Assembly: GCA_910576535.1 (NCBI GenBank)
Contig: CAJTKK010000001.1
Coordinates: 124,001-188,000, forward strand
DNA from: an uncultured Lachnospiraceae bacterium
Lineage (GTDB): Bacteria > Bacillota > Clostridia > Lachnospirales > Lachnospiraceae
DNA length: 64,000 nucleotides
Direction: 5' to 3'
The notes beneath the pieces were generated by a model that saw only the letters and a list, made by a program, of their open reading frames with translations, had not been told where the DNA came from and searched no databases. Of this stretch, positions 45,838-54,689 are shown in pieces; within the stretch, counting starts at the first letter, position 1; every line of letters starts with the position of its first letter. Position numbers and translations under genes: made by a program.

Positions 45838-46833
45838 TTATTTCTCCAGTTCCACTGTTTTCAGCAGTTCCTTTATTTCCTCTACGGACAGCCACTGGGC
45901 ATTATTATCCGAACTGTAAGAAAATCCTTCTTTCACCTTTTTCCCGCTTAAATCCGGCTGCTGTTTATTGTTCCAGACCATCTGAGGGTAAACAATAAAA
46001 TGTTTTCCATATTCATATGTGGTAAACGAATCCTCTGTAGTTACCATAATCTCATGAAGTTTCTCCCCCGGGCGGATACCTACTTCCGGCATTTCACAGC
46101 CCGGCAGCATAGCCTGAGCCAAATCCGTAATTTTAAAGGAAGGTATCTTGCTGATAAACGTCTCCCCGCCCGTTGCTTCCTCCAACGCCTTAATCACCAG
46201 TTCCACGCCTTGTGTCAGGCTGATCCAGAACCTTGTCATCCGGTAATCCGTAATCGGAAGCTCTTTGCCGCCGTTTTTAATAATATTATAGAAAAACGGT
46301 ATCACGGAACCGCGGCTCCCGGCCACATTCCCATATCTTACGATAGAAAAATTAATATCTTTCGTCCCCGTATACGCATTAGCTGCCACAAACAGCTTGT
46401 CCGACACCAGTTTCGTTCCGCCGTATAAATTCACTGGATTCACGGCCTTATCAGTGGAAAGCGCCACTACCTTTTTCACACTGGAGTCCAAAGCTGCGTC
46501 AATCACATTCTGCGCCCCATGGATATTGGTCTTGATCGCTTCATTGGGATTATACTCACATGCCGGGACCTGCTTTAATGCCGCCGCATGGATCACATAA
46601 TCTACCCCTTCCAGCGCTCTTCTCATCCTGTCTTTGTCCCGTACATCCCCGATAAAGAAACGCAGCTTATTTTCATATTTTTTAAATTCATTTGCCATAA
46701 GGAACTGTTTAAACTCATCCCTCGAATAAATAATAATTTTTTTCGGCTCATAATGCTCCAGGACATATTTTGTAAAGCAGTTCCCAAAAGAACCGGTTCC
46801 TCCGGTAATTAGAATTGTTTTATCGTTCAACAT
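45838..46833 (-). CDS. pseB: UDP-GlcNAc 4,6-dehydratase (inverting)
   Basis: The 331-residue soluble extended SDR enzyme has ILITGGTGSFGNCFTKYVLE and IIYSRDEFKQFLMANEF, the SRDE-x-KQ motif of PseB. ALKQVPACEYNPNEAI, LSTDKAVNPVNLYGGTK (catalytic Asp, Lys and Tyr) and RPGEKLHEIM follow. It dehydrates UDP-GlcNAc with C5 inversion, committing carbon to pseudaminic acid. It is the first gene behind the extended -10 promoter at 46891-46899, with a strong GGAGG 7 bases before the ATG. Confidence 0.96.
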   Translation of the reverse strand: MLNDKTILITGGTGSFGNCFTKYVLEHYEPKKIIIYSRDEFKQFLMANEFKKYENKLRFFIGDVRDKDRMRRALEGVDYVIHAAALKQVPACEYNPNEAIKTNIHGAQNVIDAALDSSVKKVVALSTDKAVNPVNLYGGTKLVSDKLFVAANAYTGTKDINFSIVRYGNVAGSRGSVIPFFYNIIKNGGKELPITDYRMTRFWISLTQGVELVIKALEEATGGETFISKIPSFKITDLAQAMLPGCEMPEVGIRPGEKLHEIMVTTEDSFTTYEYGKHFIVYPQMVWNNKQQPDLSGKKVKEGFSYSSDNNAQWLSVEEIKELLKTVELEK

Positions 46834-46890
46834 TTATTTTCCTCCAATAATTTTCCCATTTTTTGACTTTTTTCGATATTTACACCGCAC

Positions 46891-46899
46891 AGTATACCA
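46891..46899 (-). promoter_or_regulatory. Extended -10 promoter of the pseudaminic acid operon
   Basis: The minus strand reads TGGTATACT, an extended -10 with a TATACT core at 46891-46896. No good -35 is seen at the normal distance, which is common for extended -10 sites. The leader to the pseB start is about 50 bases. It lies in the 150-base gap that separates pseB from the GT-C gene at 46985. Confidence 0.5.
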
Positions 46900-46984
46900 C
46901 AACGCCATTTAAAAAACCACTGCTTTAGGCAACTCAAACCCTCTTCCTTATTATTTCACGAAAATTTCACTTTATAATTTTTTG

Positions 46985-48661
46985 CTATTCAAATTCAAAA
47001 ACACTCCAAAGCCCTCTCCGGGCAGCCAACCGGTAGCCCTTAAGCCCCGGATTGCTTTCCAGGATCCTTGCAAGACTTTCCTCCTGTGTACTGTAATCCG
47101 CTGCATAGACAATCAGCTTACCGCTGCCGCAGACCGTTTCATCCGTAATCCTCCCCTGGTTCCCCTGACTTGCAAAATAAACCCTTTCATACTGCATCAA
47201 TTCCTGGGAACACCACCAGACATGATAAGGCGTGGCATCGTTATATAAGACGACCACCGGCATATTCCAGTTCTCTTTTGCATACTCCACATATTCCCGG
47301 TCCTCTTCATAAAGGAAAATAACTTTCCCGGAAACCAGCCCATGGATATCCCCCAGAAGAAATGCGGCAAACACAATAACCGCCCCTATTTTCCTATATT
47401 TCTCTTTTTTCCCGTCTGCGCCCGGCGCCAAAAGATATACCGCCCTTCCCCAAAGCTCATACAAAGCCGCCATTACCAGCAGAAGCGCAATTCCATAAAC
47501 AGGAAGCTGATATCTGTTGGAAGTTTCATACAGCAAAAGCGCCGTCTTGGAAACCGTAAAGAAATAGCCAGAGGCTGTAAAAAGAAGCAGGAAATACGGC
47601 GCCGCCTCAATATGCCGACATGGAATCTTTTCCTCCCCCCCTGCCTTCCTATTCCCTGCCCTGGCCAAGCATAGCATAACCGCTATCAGCAGCAGCCAGA
47701 ACCATAAATATCCGTCAAATAAATAATCGTTCATCAAACCGGCAAAAAAACGGAATCTGTCCACGGTATTGCCTGCATTTAAAAACTCGCTGGCCGCCCC
47801 GGTTCCCCGGTATCCCCTGAAAATATGGGAAAGGCTGGCCGGATAACTGATAACTGCAAGCAGCAGGGAAAAACCACAGGCCACGCCGTACTTTATACAA
47901 TTAACCCATTTTCTTTCCCAAAGCAATTCCCATAAGCAAAAACCAAAACCCATAAAAAACAGGAAAAGAATATAATAATATTGCGTTAAGAAACCGCAAA
48001 AGTTCACGGCCATCAACGGTAGCAGGAATTTCTTTACGCCCCTGTCCTTTTCCGCCATCGCTTTCACATGCAGGCAAGAACAGAGCAGCACAAATACAGT
48101 CAGCCATTCATACATACGGATAAACATAACGCCTGAAATAATGATCCCGTTCCATCCATGTACCGCTGCAACGGCAAAAGTCAGTTTTCTGTTCCTGCCT
48201 GTTATCATAAAAGTCAGCCACGCCAGCAGGACAAAATTGACGCAAAATGCAATGATATTAATGCCGATCCCCAGCCATTTACTGAATATCCCCGGGAAAA
48301 AGGAACAGGCTGTATGCAGGATAAAATAAAAAAGCGGCGGATGCACATCCCATGACTGTACCATGGACACGAGCCCATAACGGAACCCTTCCCCCGGCAG
48401 CGCCACAAACTCATTCCTGAAAACATCCCTTTCCATCCATTCCCTGTCCGGCTCATACAGCCCGGCGGTACGGTTAGTGGAATAATAAGAATAATATTCG
48501 TCCTCATGGAACCCTGCCTTCCTGCTCCCGAAATAAACCAGAAGCAATACTTGCAGGCATAGCAGGATAAAAAGCGCCGCATACATAAGCCTCCCCGCCT
48601 TTTCTTCCTCCATGCCCCCCGGGCTGTTCCGTTTCTTATGATCATTTCCCGTTTTCATCAT
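46985..48661 (-). CDS. GT-C-fold (GT39-like) membrane glycosyltransferase
   Basis: The protein has about 558 residues from MMKTGNDHKKRN. After the first helix it has GFHEDEYYSYYSTNRT, with the acidic D-E of GT-C enzymes, then SWDVHPPLFYFILH, FIRMYEWLTVFVLL and GFLTQYYYILFLFF. About ten helices and a short soluble C-terminus follow. It is paralogous to the plus-strand protein at 6931-8637. It should transfer a sugar from a polyprenyl-phosphate donor outside the cell; the nearest loader is the GtrB-like GT2 at 59044. The start at 48661 follows GGAGAG by 5 bases and overlaps nothing essential; the longer frame is rejected. Confidence 0.78.
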   Translation of the reverse strand: MMKTGNDHKKRNSPGGMEEEKAGRLMYAALFILLCLQVLLLVYFGSRKAGFHEDEYYSYYSTNRTAGLYEPDREWMERDVFRNEFVALPGEGFRYGLVSMVQSWDVHPPLFYFILHTACSFFPGIFSKWLGIGINIIAFCVNFVLLAWLTFMITGRNRKLTFAVAAVHGWNGIIISGVMFIRMYEWLTVFVLLCSCLHVKAMAEKDRGVKKFLLPLMAVNFCGFLTQYYYILFLFFMGFGFCLWELLWERKWVNCIKYGVACGFSLLLAVISYPASLSHIFRGYRGTGAASEFLNAGNTVDRFRFFAGLMNDYLFDGYLWFWLLLIAVMLCLARAGNRKAGGEEKIPCRHIEAAPYFLLLFTASGYFFTVSKTALLLYETSNRYQLPVYGIALLLVMAALYELWGRAVYLLAPGADGKKEKYRKIGAVIVFAAFLLGDIHGLVSGKVIFLYEEDREYVEYAKENWNMPVVVLYNDATPYHVWWCSQELMQYERVYFASQGNQGRITDETVCGSGKLIVYAADYSTQEESLARILESNPGLKGYRLAARRGLWSVFEFE

Positions 48662-48734
48662 ATTCACTCTCCATCCGCCTGTTTTGCAGACGCTTGCATC
48701 CATAATTCCGCCTCGCGGAGAAGTTCTTCCCACA

Positions 48735-49727
48735 CTACCTCCCATGCCCTTTCATTTTCCATGCATGTATCTGGCGCACTGTCTTTGGCGCTGCCGTAAG
48801 CAGCAGAAGATATGCTTTATTTTTTTTGCTCAAAAATGGGTTTTCTATGGTATCCCATATATGTTTCCTTAAATATCTTTTGACCGACTGGTAAAAAACA
48901 TCCTCTTTTTTCATTCTTTCCACCGGGATATGAAGCATATAATCCAGCCTTTGAAACAGCCCAAAGCGGACCGCTTCTTTTTTCAATGCCGGGTATTTCT
49001 CTTTTACGGTTCTCTCAGCCATGTCCGCATTATCCACAATATCCATAAAAACACGGGAAAACTCCTGTTTCGTTTTCTTCCTCGTATTGCTCCCTATCCG
49101 GTAAAACACATGGTAATATTGCTCGGGCGCCACTGCGATCCCGTCAATTTCCCCAAGCATTTCCACTAAAAGATGAAAGTCTTCATTCAAGGCTCCCTCC
49201 GGGAACTGATGCCTGTCAAAAAGAGCCTTGTCCGTAAGTTTCGTGCAGAAAGAACAATCCCCCCGATGCAGCAGCAGTTCCCTCATAAAGCTCTCCCCGC
49301 CGCATACATAAGCCTCCCTGGGAGGTTCACAGACATTGGGCAGCCGTCTGCCCCCGGCATCAATCTCATCCCTGGAAACCTGCGCCATGCGGACCTTGTT
49401 CTCCCGGATACATCCCATCAGCCGTTCATACATCTGCGGCTCGATATAATCATCGCTGTCCACAAAGCCAAGATAGCTTCCCGATGCCTTGCATATCCCC
49501 AGATTCCTTGCCGAAGAAGACCCTCCGTTCGGTTTATGGAATACCCGGATCCTGTCATCCGTTCCTGCCAGCTCATCCACCAGCTTTTCCGTCCCGTCGT
49601 CGGAACCGTCATCCACCAGCAGAATTTCCAGATTGGAATATGTCTGGCTGCGGATGGACTCCACGCACCTTGGAAGACAGTCCATAATATTATAAACCGG
49701 CACAATTACGCTAATTAGTTCCTGCAA
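48735..49727 (-). CDS. GT2 glycosyltransferase
   Basis: The 330-residue GT-A enzyme has LISVIVPVYNIMDCLPRCVE, LLVDDGSDDGTEKLVDE, PNGGSSSARNLGI and GFVDSDDYIEPQMYERL, the GT2 core with its D-x-D-like site. A later LNEDFHLLVEML block marks the capsule-type sub-family. No ATG is available before the first beta strand, so translation apparently starts at a TTG at 49727, preceded by GGGGTG with 5 bases between. The C-terminal 100 residues are basic and helical and may lie against the membrane. Donor unknown. Confidence 0.88.
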   Translation of the reverse strand: MQELISVIVPVYNIMDCLPRCVESIRSQTYSNLEILLVDDGSDDGTEKLVDELAGTDDRIRVFHKPNGGSSSARNLGICKASGSYLGFVDSDDYIEPQMYERLMGCIRENKVRMAQVSRDEIDAGGRRLPNVCEPPREAYVCGGESFMRELLLHRGDCSFCTKLTDKALFDRHQFPEGALNEDFHLLVEMLGEIDGIAVAPEQYYHVFYRIGSNTRKKTKQEFSRVFMDIVDNADMAERTVKEKYPALKKEAVRFGLFQRLDYMLHIPVERMKKEDVFYQSVKRYLRKHIWDTIENPFLSKKNKAYLLLLTAAPKTVRQIHAWKMKGHGR

Positions 49728-49811
49728 TGTATCACCCCGTTTCCCGCATTTTCTCTAAGAGCTTTTTCATGTTTTTTTATTGCCGAAGCCTGAATGCCAA
49801 AACGGCCTAGC

Positions 49812-51002
49812 CTAAACATCCCGTCTCCAAAATTGAGGCGGGATGACCTTGGCCTCGCTCAAAGGCCCTGTAACAGCCGGAATCAGTTTCCCGCTGTCCA
49901 TCCAGTCCCTGCACATACGCAGCAATTCTTCCGCCGCATGTTCCGGGTTCCACATATCAATAATCGTATGATAAGCCGCCATCCCTAATTTTTCCGCCTT
50001 TTCCCTGTCACATACTAAACATTCCACATGCCCTGCAAACTCTTTGTAAGATCCATTATGATAAACCAATCCATTGCTCCCGTGCCTGATCAGAAAAGGG
50101 ACTGCTCCCGCCTCGTTATTGGCAATCACCGCGCATCCGCTGTTCATTGCTTCATTCACTACTGCTCCCCAGCCCTCCAGATGATTGCTTGTAAACAGAT
50201 GGATATGGCATTTTTCCATGATTTTGCGTACCTTTTCCGGCTTTGCGTATCCATAAAAGGTAAAGTTCTCTTCCAGCCCTTTTTCCCTTACTTCTTTTCT
50301 TAATTCCTGTTCCATCTCCCCGCTGCCCACCATATGAATATGAAAAGCCAATTTTTTTCTATACAGCTCTTCTCCTGCCCTGACTGCAAATTCCGGGTGT
50401 TTTAGCGGCATAAAACGCCCCGCCCAGACCATATGGGTTTTCCCGTCCTGCTCCTTCATCGCCCTAAATTCCTCTTCCGTATAGTGCACTGTTTCCGGAA
50501 AATATCCAAATTTCAGCATTTTTCCCGGATATGCCCTGACAATGCGGAAATCAGACGCCACATATGCCCCGGCACATAAAAGCCAGACCGGTTTCTTACG
50601 GAACCTTGTATGATCCTGGTATTTTTTCTTAAGGCCTCTGGGGGAAACCGCCTTCCACTGCCCTTCCCGGTACAGCCTCTCACTCAAACGGATCGAAAGC
50701 TTTCCCATTTCCAGTCTCTTTTCCACCATTTCCGTCACATTCAGAAGGTCTTCCCTGCTGACCCAGCCGAAGATAACGATATCGCTTTCCAGAATCAGCT
50801 TCCGGCAGACTTCCTCTTCTTCATACAAACAGCGGACATAAGGCGGCCTGCCATCTTCCCCTCCCCAGCCCATAGCTACCCGCTCTTCTTCCATCGGCTC
50901 TGTCTGGATAAAATGATATTCCCTCCCAAGCGCCTTATAACAGGCATCCGAAAATGGTTTTTGGTGATGATTGATATAATTGGATACAAAAGCAACCGTC
51001 AT
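49812..51002 (-). CDS. GT4 glycosyltransferase
   Basis: The 396-residue GT-B protein starts MTVAFVSNYINHHQKPFSDA. The donor-site half has MVWAGRFMPLKHPEFAV, YGYAKPEKVRKIMEKCHIHLFTS, and EGWGAVVNEAMNSGCAVIAN with the E-x7-E spacing. The N-terminal half is less typical. It is the first gene after the palindromic element at 51069-51263, so its transcription may depend on read-through. The start follows AGGAG by 8 bases. Confidence 0.86.
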   Translation of the reverse strand: MTVAFVSNYINHHQKPFSDACYKALGREYHFIQTEPMEEERVAMGWGGEDGRPPYVRCLYEEEEVCRKLILESDIVIFGWVSREDLLNVTEMVEKRLEMGKLSIRLSERLYREGQWKAVSPRGLKKKYQDHTRFRKKPVWLLCAGAYVASDFRIVRAYPGKMLKFGYFPETVHYTEEEFRAMKEQDGKTHMVWAGRFMPLKHPEFAVRAGEELYRKKLAFHIHMVGSGEMEQELRKEVREKGLEENFTFYGYAKPEKVRKIMEKCHIHLFTSNHLEGWGAVVNEAMNSGCAVIANNEAGAVPFLIRHGSNGLVYHNGSYKEFAGHVECLVCDREKAEKLGMAAYHTIIDMWNPEHAAEELLRMCRDWMDSGKLIPAVTGPLSEAKVIPPQFWRRDV

Positions 51003-51060
51003 TACAGCCTCTCCTTTTACAGCCTTCCGCCCCGTTTATCCCGCCGCGCAAACACCCCGT

Positions 51061-51068
51061 AGCAGACA
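51061..51068. repeat. Left 8-bp direct repeat flanking the palindromic element
   Basis: AGCAGACA directly abuts the left terminal repeat at 51069. The same eight bases occur at 51264-51271, two bases beyond the right end of the inverted repeat. The pair looks like a target-site duplication left by insertion of the element. Confidence 0.55.
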
Positions 51069-51263
51069 CAATGTCATTAAGTTAGCGCCTTTGCCCAGCC
51101 GCAAGGGAAATTAAATGCTTAAGAAGCCCCTTAAAAAGCGTCGGCGCTTGGTGAGGTAGTTTACGAACCTAGCGCCGCTACGCTTTTTTTGGAGCGGGAG
51201 CGTGGCGACGGAGCATTTTATTTCCCTCACGGCGTCCGCCATCATTAACTAAATGACATTGGC
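51069..51263. mobile_element. Palindromic MITE-like element
   Basis: The ends are inverted repeats: CAATGTCATTAAGTTA at the left and the complement of CAATGTCATTTAGTTA at the right (one mismatch in 16). Further inside, a second inverted pair reads AGGGAAATTAAATGCT against AGGGAAATAAAATGCT. The centre (about 51135-51188) is a strong GC-rich hairpin with AAGCG and CGGCGCT on one side and AGCGCCG and CGCTT on the other. T-runs follow on both strands, so it could stop transcription in either direction. No open reading frame fits inside. It lies 15 bases past the stop of one GT4 gene and 66 bases before the next. The AGCAGACA direct repeats on both sides support transposition. Confidence 0.7.
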
Positions 51264-51271
51264 AGCAGACA
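51264..51271. repeat. Right 8-bp direct repeat flanking the palindromic element
   Basis: AGCAGACA here matches 51061-51068. It lies six bases before the end of the GT4 gene at 51278. With its partner it suggests an 8-bp target-site duplication. Confidence 0.55.
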
Positions 51272-51277
51272 AGGGAT

Positions 51278-52630
51278 TTAATAACAAATCTCCTGGTAAA
51301 TAGCAAGCAAACGCCTGAAATTCCTCTCCCCGTCATGCGCCAGCAGCGCCCTGTCCCTTGCAGCCTCCGCCCTTTGCGCCGTTTCCTTTTTTTCTTCCCA
51401 GGCCCGCAGTATACATCCTGTCAGTTCTTTCACATTGCCTGCCTCATACAAAAGCCCTTCTTTCCCATCCTTTATCATGCTGGGGATTCCCCCGGTATCC
51501 GCCGCCACGGCAGGCACGCCGAGAAGCATTGCCTCCCCCAGGGAATTGGGGGAATTTTCCAAAGAAGAAGGACAGATAAATAAGCTGCTTTTTAAAAGCT
51601 GCTTTTTCATCTCTTCCGCCGGAAGCCGTCCAAGAACTTTCACCCTGCTTTCCAGGTTGGAATCCTTTATCAGCTTTAACAAATATTTTCCGTAAGAAGA
51701 AAGCTTTATTATATCTTTTAACGATTTATGAGCCACAATATCATTTCCCGCCACATAAACAGACGCCTCCGGGTAATGGGTCAACACCTCCGGCATGGCT
51801 CTTAGCACATAGTGAAAACCTTTCAGCGGATAGTCCCCCTGGCTCAGGAAAATACGGCAAGGCACGCAGCCCTCTTCCTTCCATCTGCCGCTGTAAAAAG
51901 GGGGACGCATGGTTTCATTCATAAAATGATATACCGCTTCCCCATTTATCTTTTCCGTCTCCCTGCGGTCGAATTCCGTCCTTCCCGTAATATGGCGCAC
52001 CTTTCTTAAAACTTCCTTTTCCCGCTCCCCCCGGATCCTGAATTTCTCCTGCTGCTGCAATATGCCGTCTTTTTTCAGCCAATCCCGGAAGGTCTTCCTG
52101 CCGGTTACTTCCTGTGGCAGATCAGCCAGATAAGCATCCGCGCAGGCAAAGCAAAGCCCCTGGATCCCCACCAGCGTCCGTTCCGGTCTTTGAAAAGCCC
52201 GCACCATAGCCAGTGCGTGAGGGAATTCTGTTCCGAAGATATGCACCAGATCCGGTTCAAAGTCCTTCAGGATTTCTTTCATCCGCTCTTCTATCCTATC
52301 ATCATACCTTTCCGGCGCCGCCAAGTTCTCCGCAAAAGCATAACACATTGCACCCGTATCCTTCATCCTGAATCTGCCTTGTTTCCCCATAACAGGATGG
52401 TCAGATGGAACTTCCTGCACAGGAAAACAGATCCCCAGCTCTATCCTCTTCTTTTTCCTGTCCCCGGCGGGTGATTCCGATTCCTTGCCGTCAGCTTCCA
52501 CAGCGGTCTTATTCTCCTTGCGGATTCTTTCATATATCCCTGTCAGCCACCCTTCCCGGTTGCTGTAAGAAAGCCCCAGCTCTTTCGCAATTGCCGGAAG
52601 CATAATATTGCATAGCCACAACACCCTCAT
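51278..52630 (-). CDS. GT4 glycosyltransferase
   Basis: The 450-residue protein starts MRVLWLCNIMLPAIAKELG. FEPDLVHIFGTEFPHALAM is the acceptor-half motif, and LSQGDYPLKGFHYVLRAMP, VLGRLPAEEMKKQLLKSSLFICPS and ENSPNSLGEAMLLGVPAVAAD make the donor site. A charged, low-complexity stretch of about 25 residues lies near residues 40-65. The sub-family often occurs in Clostridia EPS loci, but its donor is not known. Its stop codon is followed almost at once by the palindromic element. Confidence 0.87.
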   Translation of the reverse strand: MRVLWLCNIMLPAIAKELGLSYSNREGWLTGIYERIRKENKTAVEADGKESESPAGDRKKKRIELGICFPVQEVPSDHPVMGKQGRFRMKDTGAMCYAFAENLAAPERYDDRIEERMKEILKDFEPDLVHIFGTEFPHALAMVRAFQRPERTLVGIQGLCFACADAYLADLPQEVTGRKTFRDWLKKDGILQQQEKFRIRGEREKEVLRKVRHITGRTEFDRRETEKINGEAVYHFMNETMRPPFYSGRWKEEGCVPCRIFLSQGDYPLKGFHYVLRAMPEVLTHYPEASVYVAGNDIVAHKSLKDIIKLSSYGKYLLKLIKDSNLESRVKVLGRLPAEEMKKQLLKSSLFICPSSLENSPNSLGEAMLLGVPAVAADTGGIPSMIKDGKEGLLYEAGNVKELTGCILRAWEEKKETAQRAEAARDRALLAHDGERNFRRLLAIYQEICY

Positions 52631-52721
52631 ATTATAAAACCCCCACGCTTTCCTTTTTCATAATCCGCTTTTCTCTTTCCCGCATTCTCTTTCTCTTACT
52701 TGTTTTTCCGCCGTCCCGGGG

Positions 52722-53546
52722 CTATTTGCCGTAGACTTTCCCTTTCACCCACTGGTAAGCGCGTGCCGTCGTCTTATTTTCCGCCAGCCAGGTACGCAGC
52801 CATGACAAGGTAAGAAACATCACGGCCCTATATTTTAAAATCTGCCCAAACGACATATACTTCCTGATAATCTCCTTATGCTCCGCCGCCGATGCTTTAC
52901 GGTTTTCCTTTGTCTCCGAAAAACCTCCCCCTTCGTAATCCGCAACCAGCAAAGGCACATAAACTGTTTTGGCGCTGCCCCGGAAAAAGCACCAGAGAAA
53001 ATGTTCGTAATCCCCTCGCACCTTGTACCGGATATCAAATTTTTTATCCCTCATCAGGCTGCTTCCGTAAAAACAAGCCTGATGGCAGGGTACATTCCGG
53101 TAGCAGCCAAAAGCATCCATGGAAGGGTTGGAGGCTACCCGGCTCCCGGTCAGCCGTTCATAGATATCCCCATAGAATATATACCGTCCAAGGCTGCCTG
53201 CTTCTTTTTGATTGCTTTCCTTCTTCTGTTCCTTTTCTATCCGTTCTTTCATCCGCTGCAGCGTTTCTTTACTGTAAAACAAATCGCCGCAGTTCAGAAA
53301 ATAAATATAGTCTCCCTTTGCTTTGCCCACTGCCTGATTCATCCCGTCATAAATGCCGCTGTCCTTCTTTCTAAAGATACGGATGCGCCCATCTTCCGGA
53401 AGCCGATCCAGGCAGCCGTCCGAGGACATCCCGTCCTTTACGATAATCTCATAATCCCCGCAGCTTTGCTCTAAAATGCTTTCCACCGTTTCTTTCAGTT
53501 TATCTCCTGCATTCAGGCATACTACCACTATACTGAATATCGCCAT
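52722..53546 (-). CDS. GT2 glycosyltransferase (WcaA/WcaE-like)
   Basis: The 274-residue enzyme starts MAIFSIVVVCLNAGDKLKET and has IIVKDGMSSDGCLDRL, DSGIYDGMNQAVGKAKGDYIYFLNCGD, and PCHQACFYGSSLMRD. The IYDGMNQAV and LNCGD blocks are typical of the colanic-acid-type GT2 group, where N-C-G-D takes the place of D-x-D. The ATG at 53546 follows GGAGG by 8 bases; a second ATG six bases upstream is too close to that site. The upstream neighbour is the EpsG-like polymerase. Confidence 0.88.
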   Translation of the reverse strand: MAIFSIVVVCLNAGDKLKETVESILEQSCGDYEIIVKDGMSSDGCLDRLPEDGRIRIFRKKDSGIYDGMNQAVGKAKGDYIYFLNCGDLFYSKETLQRMKERIEKEQKKESNQKEAGSLGRYIFYGDIYERLTGSRVASNPSMDAFGCYRNVPCHQACFYGSSLMRDKKFDIRYKVRGDYEHFLWCFFRGSAKTVYVPLLVADYEGGGFSETKENRKASAAEHKEIIRKYMSFGQILKYRAVMFLTLSWLRTWLAENKTTARAYQWVKGKVYGK

Positions 53547-53573
53547 GCCCATCGCCTCCTATCCTGCCAAATC

Positions 53574-54689
53574 TCAATTAACATCCGACAAAATCGGCAC
53601 CATATCATGAAACATAAATGTCTGATAAGGCAACACCCTGATTCCGTCATTTCCGGCACGCAACAGATAAAGGCCAAAATATCCGGCTGCTGCCAGGAAA
53701 ATTGCCGCGCCCCAGAACCGCCGCTGCTTTTGATCCTTAATCTTTATAAGCACGGCAGGAATCAGAAGAATCTGCGTCACATTCAGGTAATACCCGATCC
53801 GTGTAATAATAGGCAGGAACGAGCAGCATGTATATAACGCCAATGCGCCGAGATTGCAGAAAAAATAAAACCGGTTCTTTTTGCTCCCCTCTATTGCCTG
53901 TTTATAATAACACAATGAGAACACCAGTACCCCCAGGCAACGCAGAATATTAAACCAACTGATTCCGCCTTCCAGATATTCCGTATCCTCATAGGAAGGA
54001 TACAAAAATACCACCGCTTTCAAATAAAAATCCTGCAAAAAGAAAAAGGTGGTACAAAATAACGCCATCAGACCCAACTGCCACTTCTTCCACGCCAAAG
54101 ATGCCAGAAAATAAAGAGGAATTACTACCAGCAGGGACTTGTGGAACCCAGACCCCAGCAGGATCATCAAAACAAATTTTCCCCACTCCCCCTTCAGGAC
54201 ATATTTTATGGAATACAACGCCAGCGCCAATGCAAAATAATACCGTACTGTATTAAAAGTAGAAAAATAAAACCCGAACGCCATAAAAAGGAAAAAGCTC
54301 CATCCAAAACTGTCGCTCTGCCTATACATTGCTTTTAAGAAAAACCACAAAGTAAAAAAAGCAAATACGGCAAAAACAAGCAGATAATTTTCGCTTCCTG
54401 CCAGCTCATACAAAATTGTCACAAGAGCGTTAAAGCCTGCTTCCGTAGGGACATAACTATAAGCGTCACAGGCAATCAGGTGCATGAACTCCACATATTT
54501 TGCATAATCGTTCCCCACATTCAGGCGGCACGCAGACACTGCAAAAAGAATGGCAAAAATAGAGAACAGGCACAGCCCGTTACATGCCTGCTGCCTGCTG
54601 ATTTTTCCATTCCCTCCATCTGCCGGCACAGCCTTTACCAATACTGCCAGCGCTATGGTGACCGCTGCGATTGCCAAATAGAAAATCAT
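53574..54689 (-). CDS. EpsG family polysaccharide polymerase-like membrane protein
   Basis: The 371-residue protein has about ten helices. The conserved EpsG/PF14897 features are CRLNVGNDYAKYVEFMHL after the second helix, PTEAGFNALVTILYEL, and FNTVRYYFALALALYSIKYVLKG followed by LGSGFHKSLLVVIPL. EpsG proteins are taken to be Wzy-like polymerases of exopolysaccharide. The ATG overlaps the TGA of the gene before it (ATGA), so it is coupled to the GT2-like gene upstream. It is the polymerase of the WbaP/Wzz module, whereas the other module uses the Wzy_C-type protein at 22312. Confidence 0.92.
   Translation of the reverse strand: MIFYLAIAAVTIALAVLVKAVPADGGNGKISRQQACNGLCLFSIFAILFAVSACRLNVGNDYAKYVEFMHLIACDAYSYVPTEAGFNALVTILYELAGSENYLLVFAVFAFFTLWFFLKAMYRQSDSFGWSFFLFMAFGFYFSTFNTVRYYFALALALYSIKYVLKGEWGKFVLMILLGSGFHKSLLVVIPLYFLASLAWKKWQLGLMALFCTTFFFLQDFYLKAVVFLYPSYEDTEYLEGGISWFNILRCLGVLVFSLCYYKQAIEGSKKNRFYFFCNLGALALYTCCSFLPIITRIGYYLNVTQILLIPAVLIKIKDQKQRRFWGAAIFLAAAGYFGLYLLRAGNDGIRVLPYQTFMFHDMVPILSDVN

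Noticed and set aside
46870..46878. TATCGAA near the pseB leader as a Spo0A box
   Set aside because: It has one mismatch to TGNCGAA, and a 6-of-7 match is expected by chance in gaps of this size; no exact box was seen at the promoters I checked.
51003..51277. A hidden transposase or small gene in the palindromic element
   Set aside because: Both strands are interrupted by stops and no coding pattern is present; the element is non-coding.
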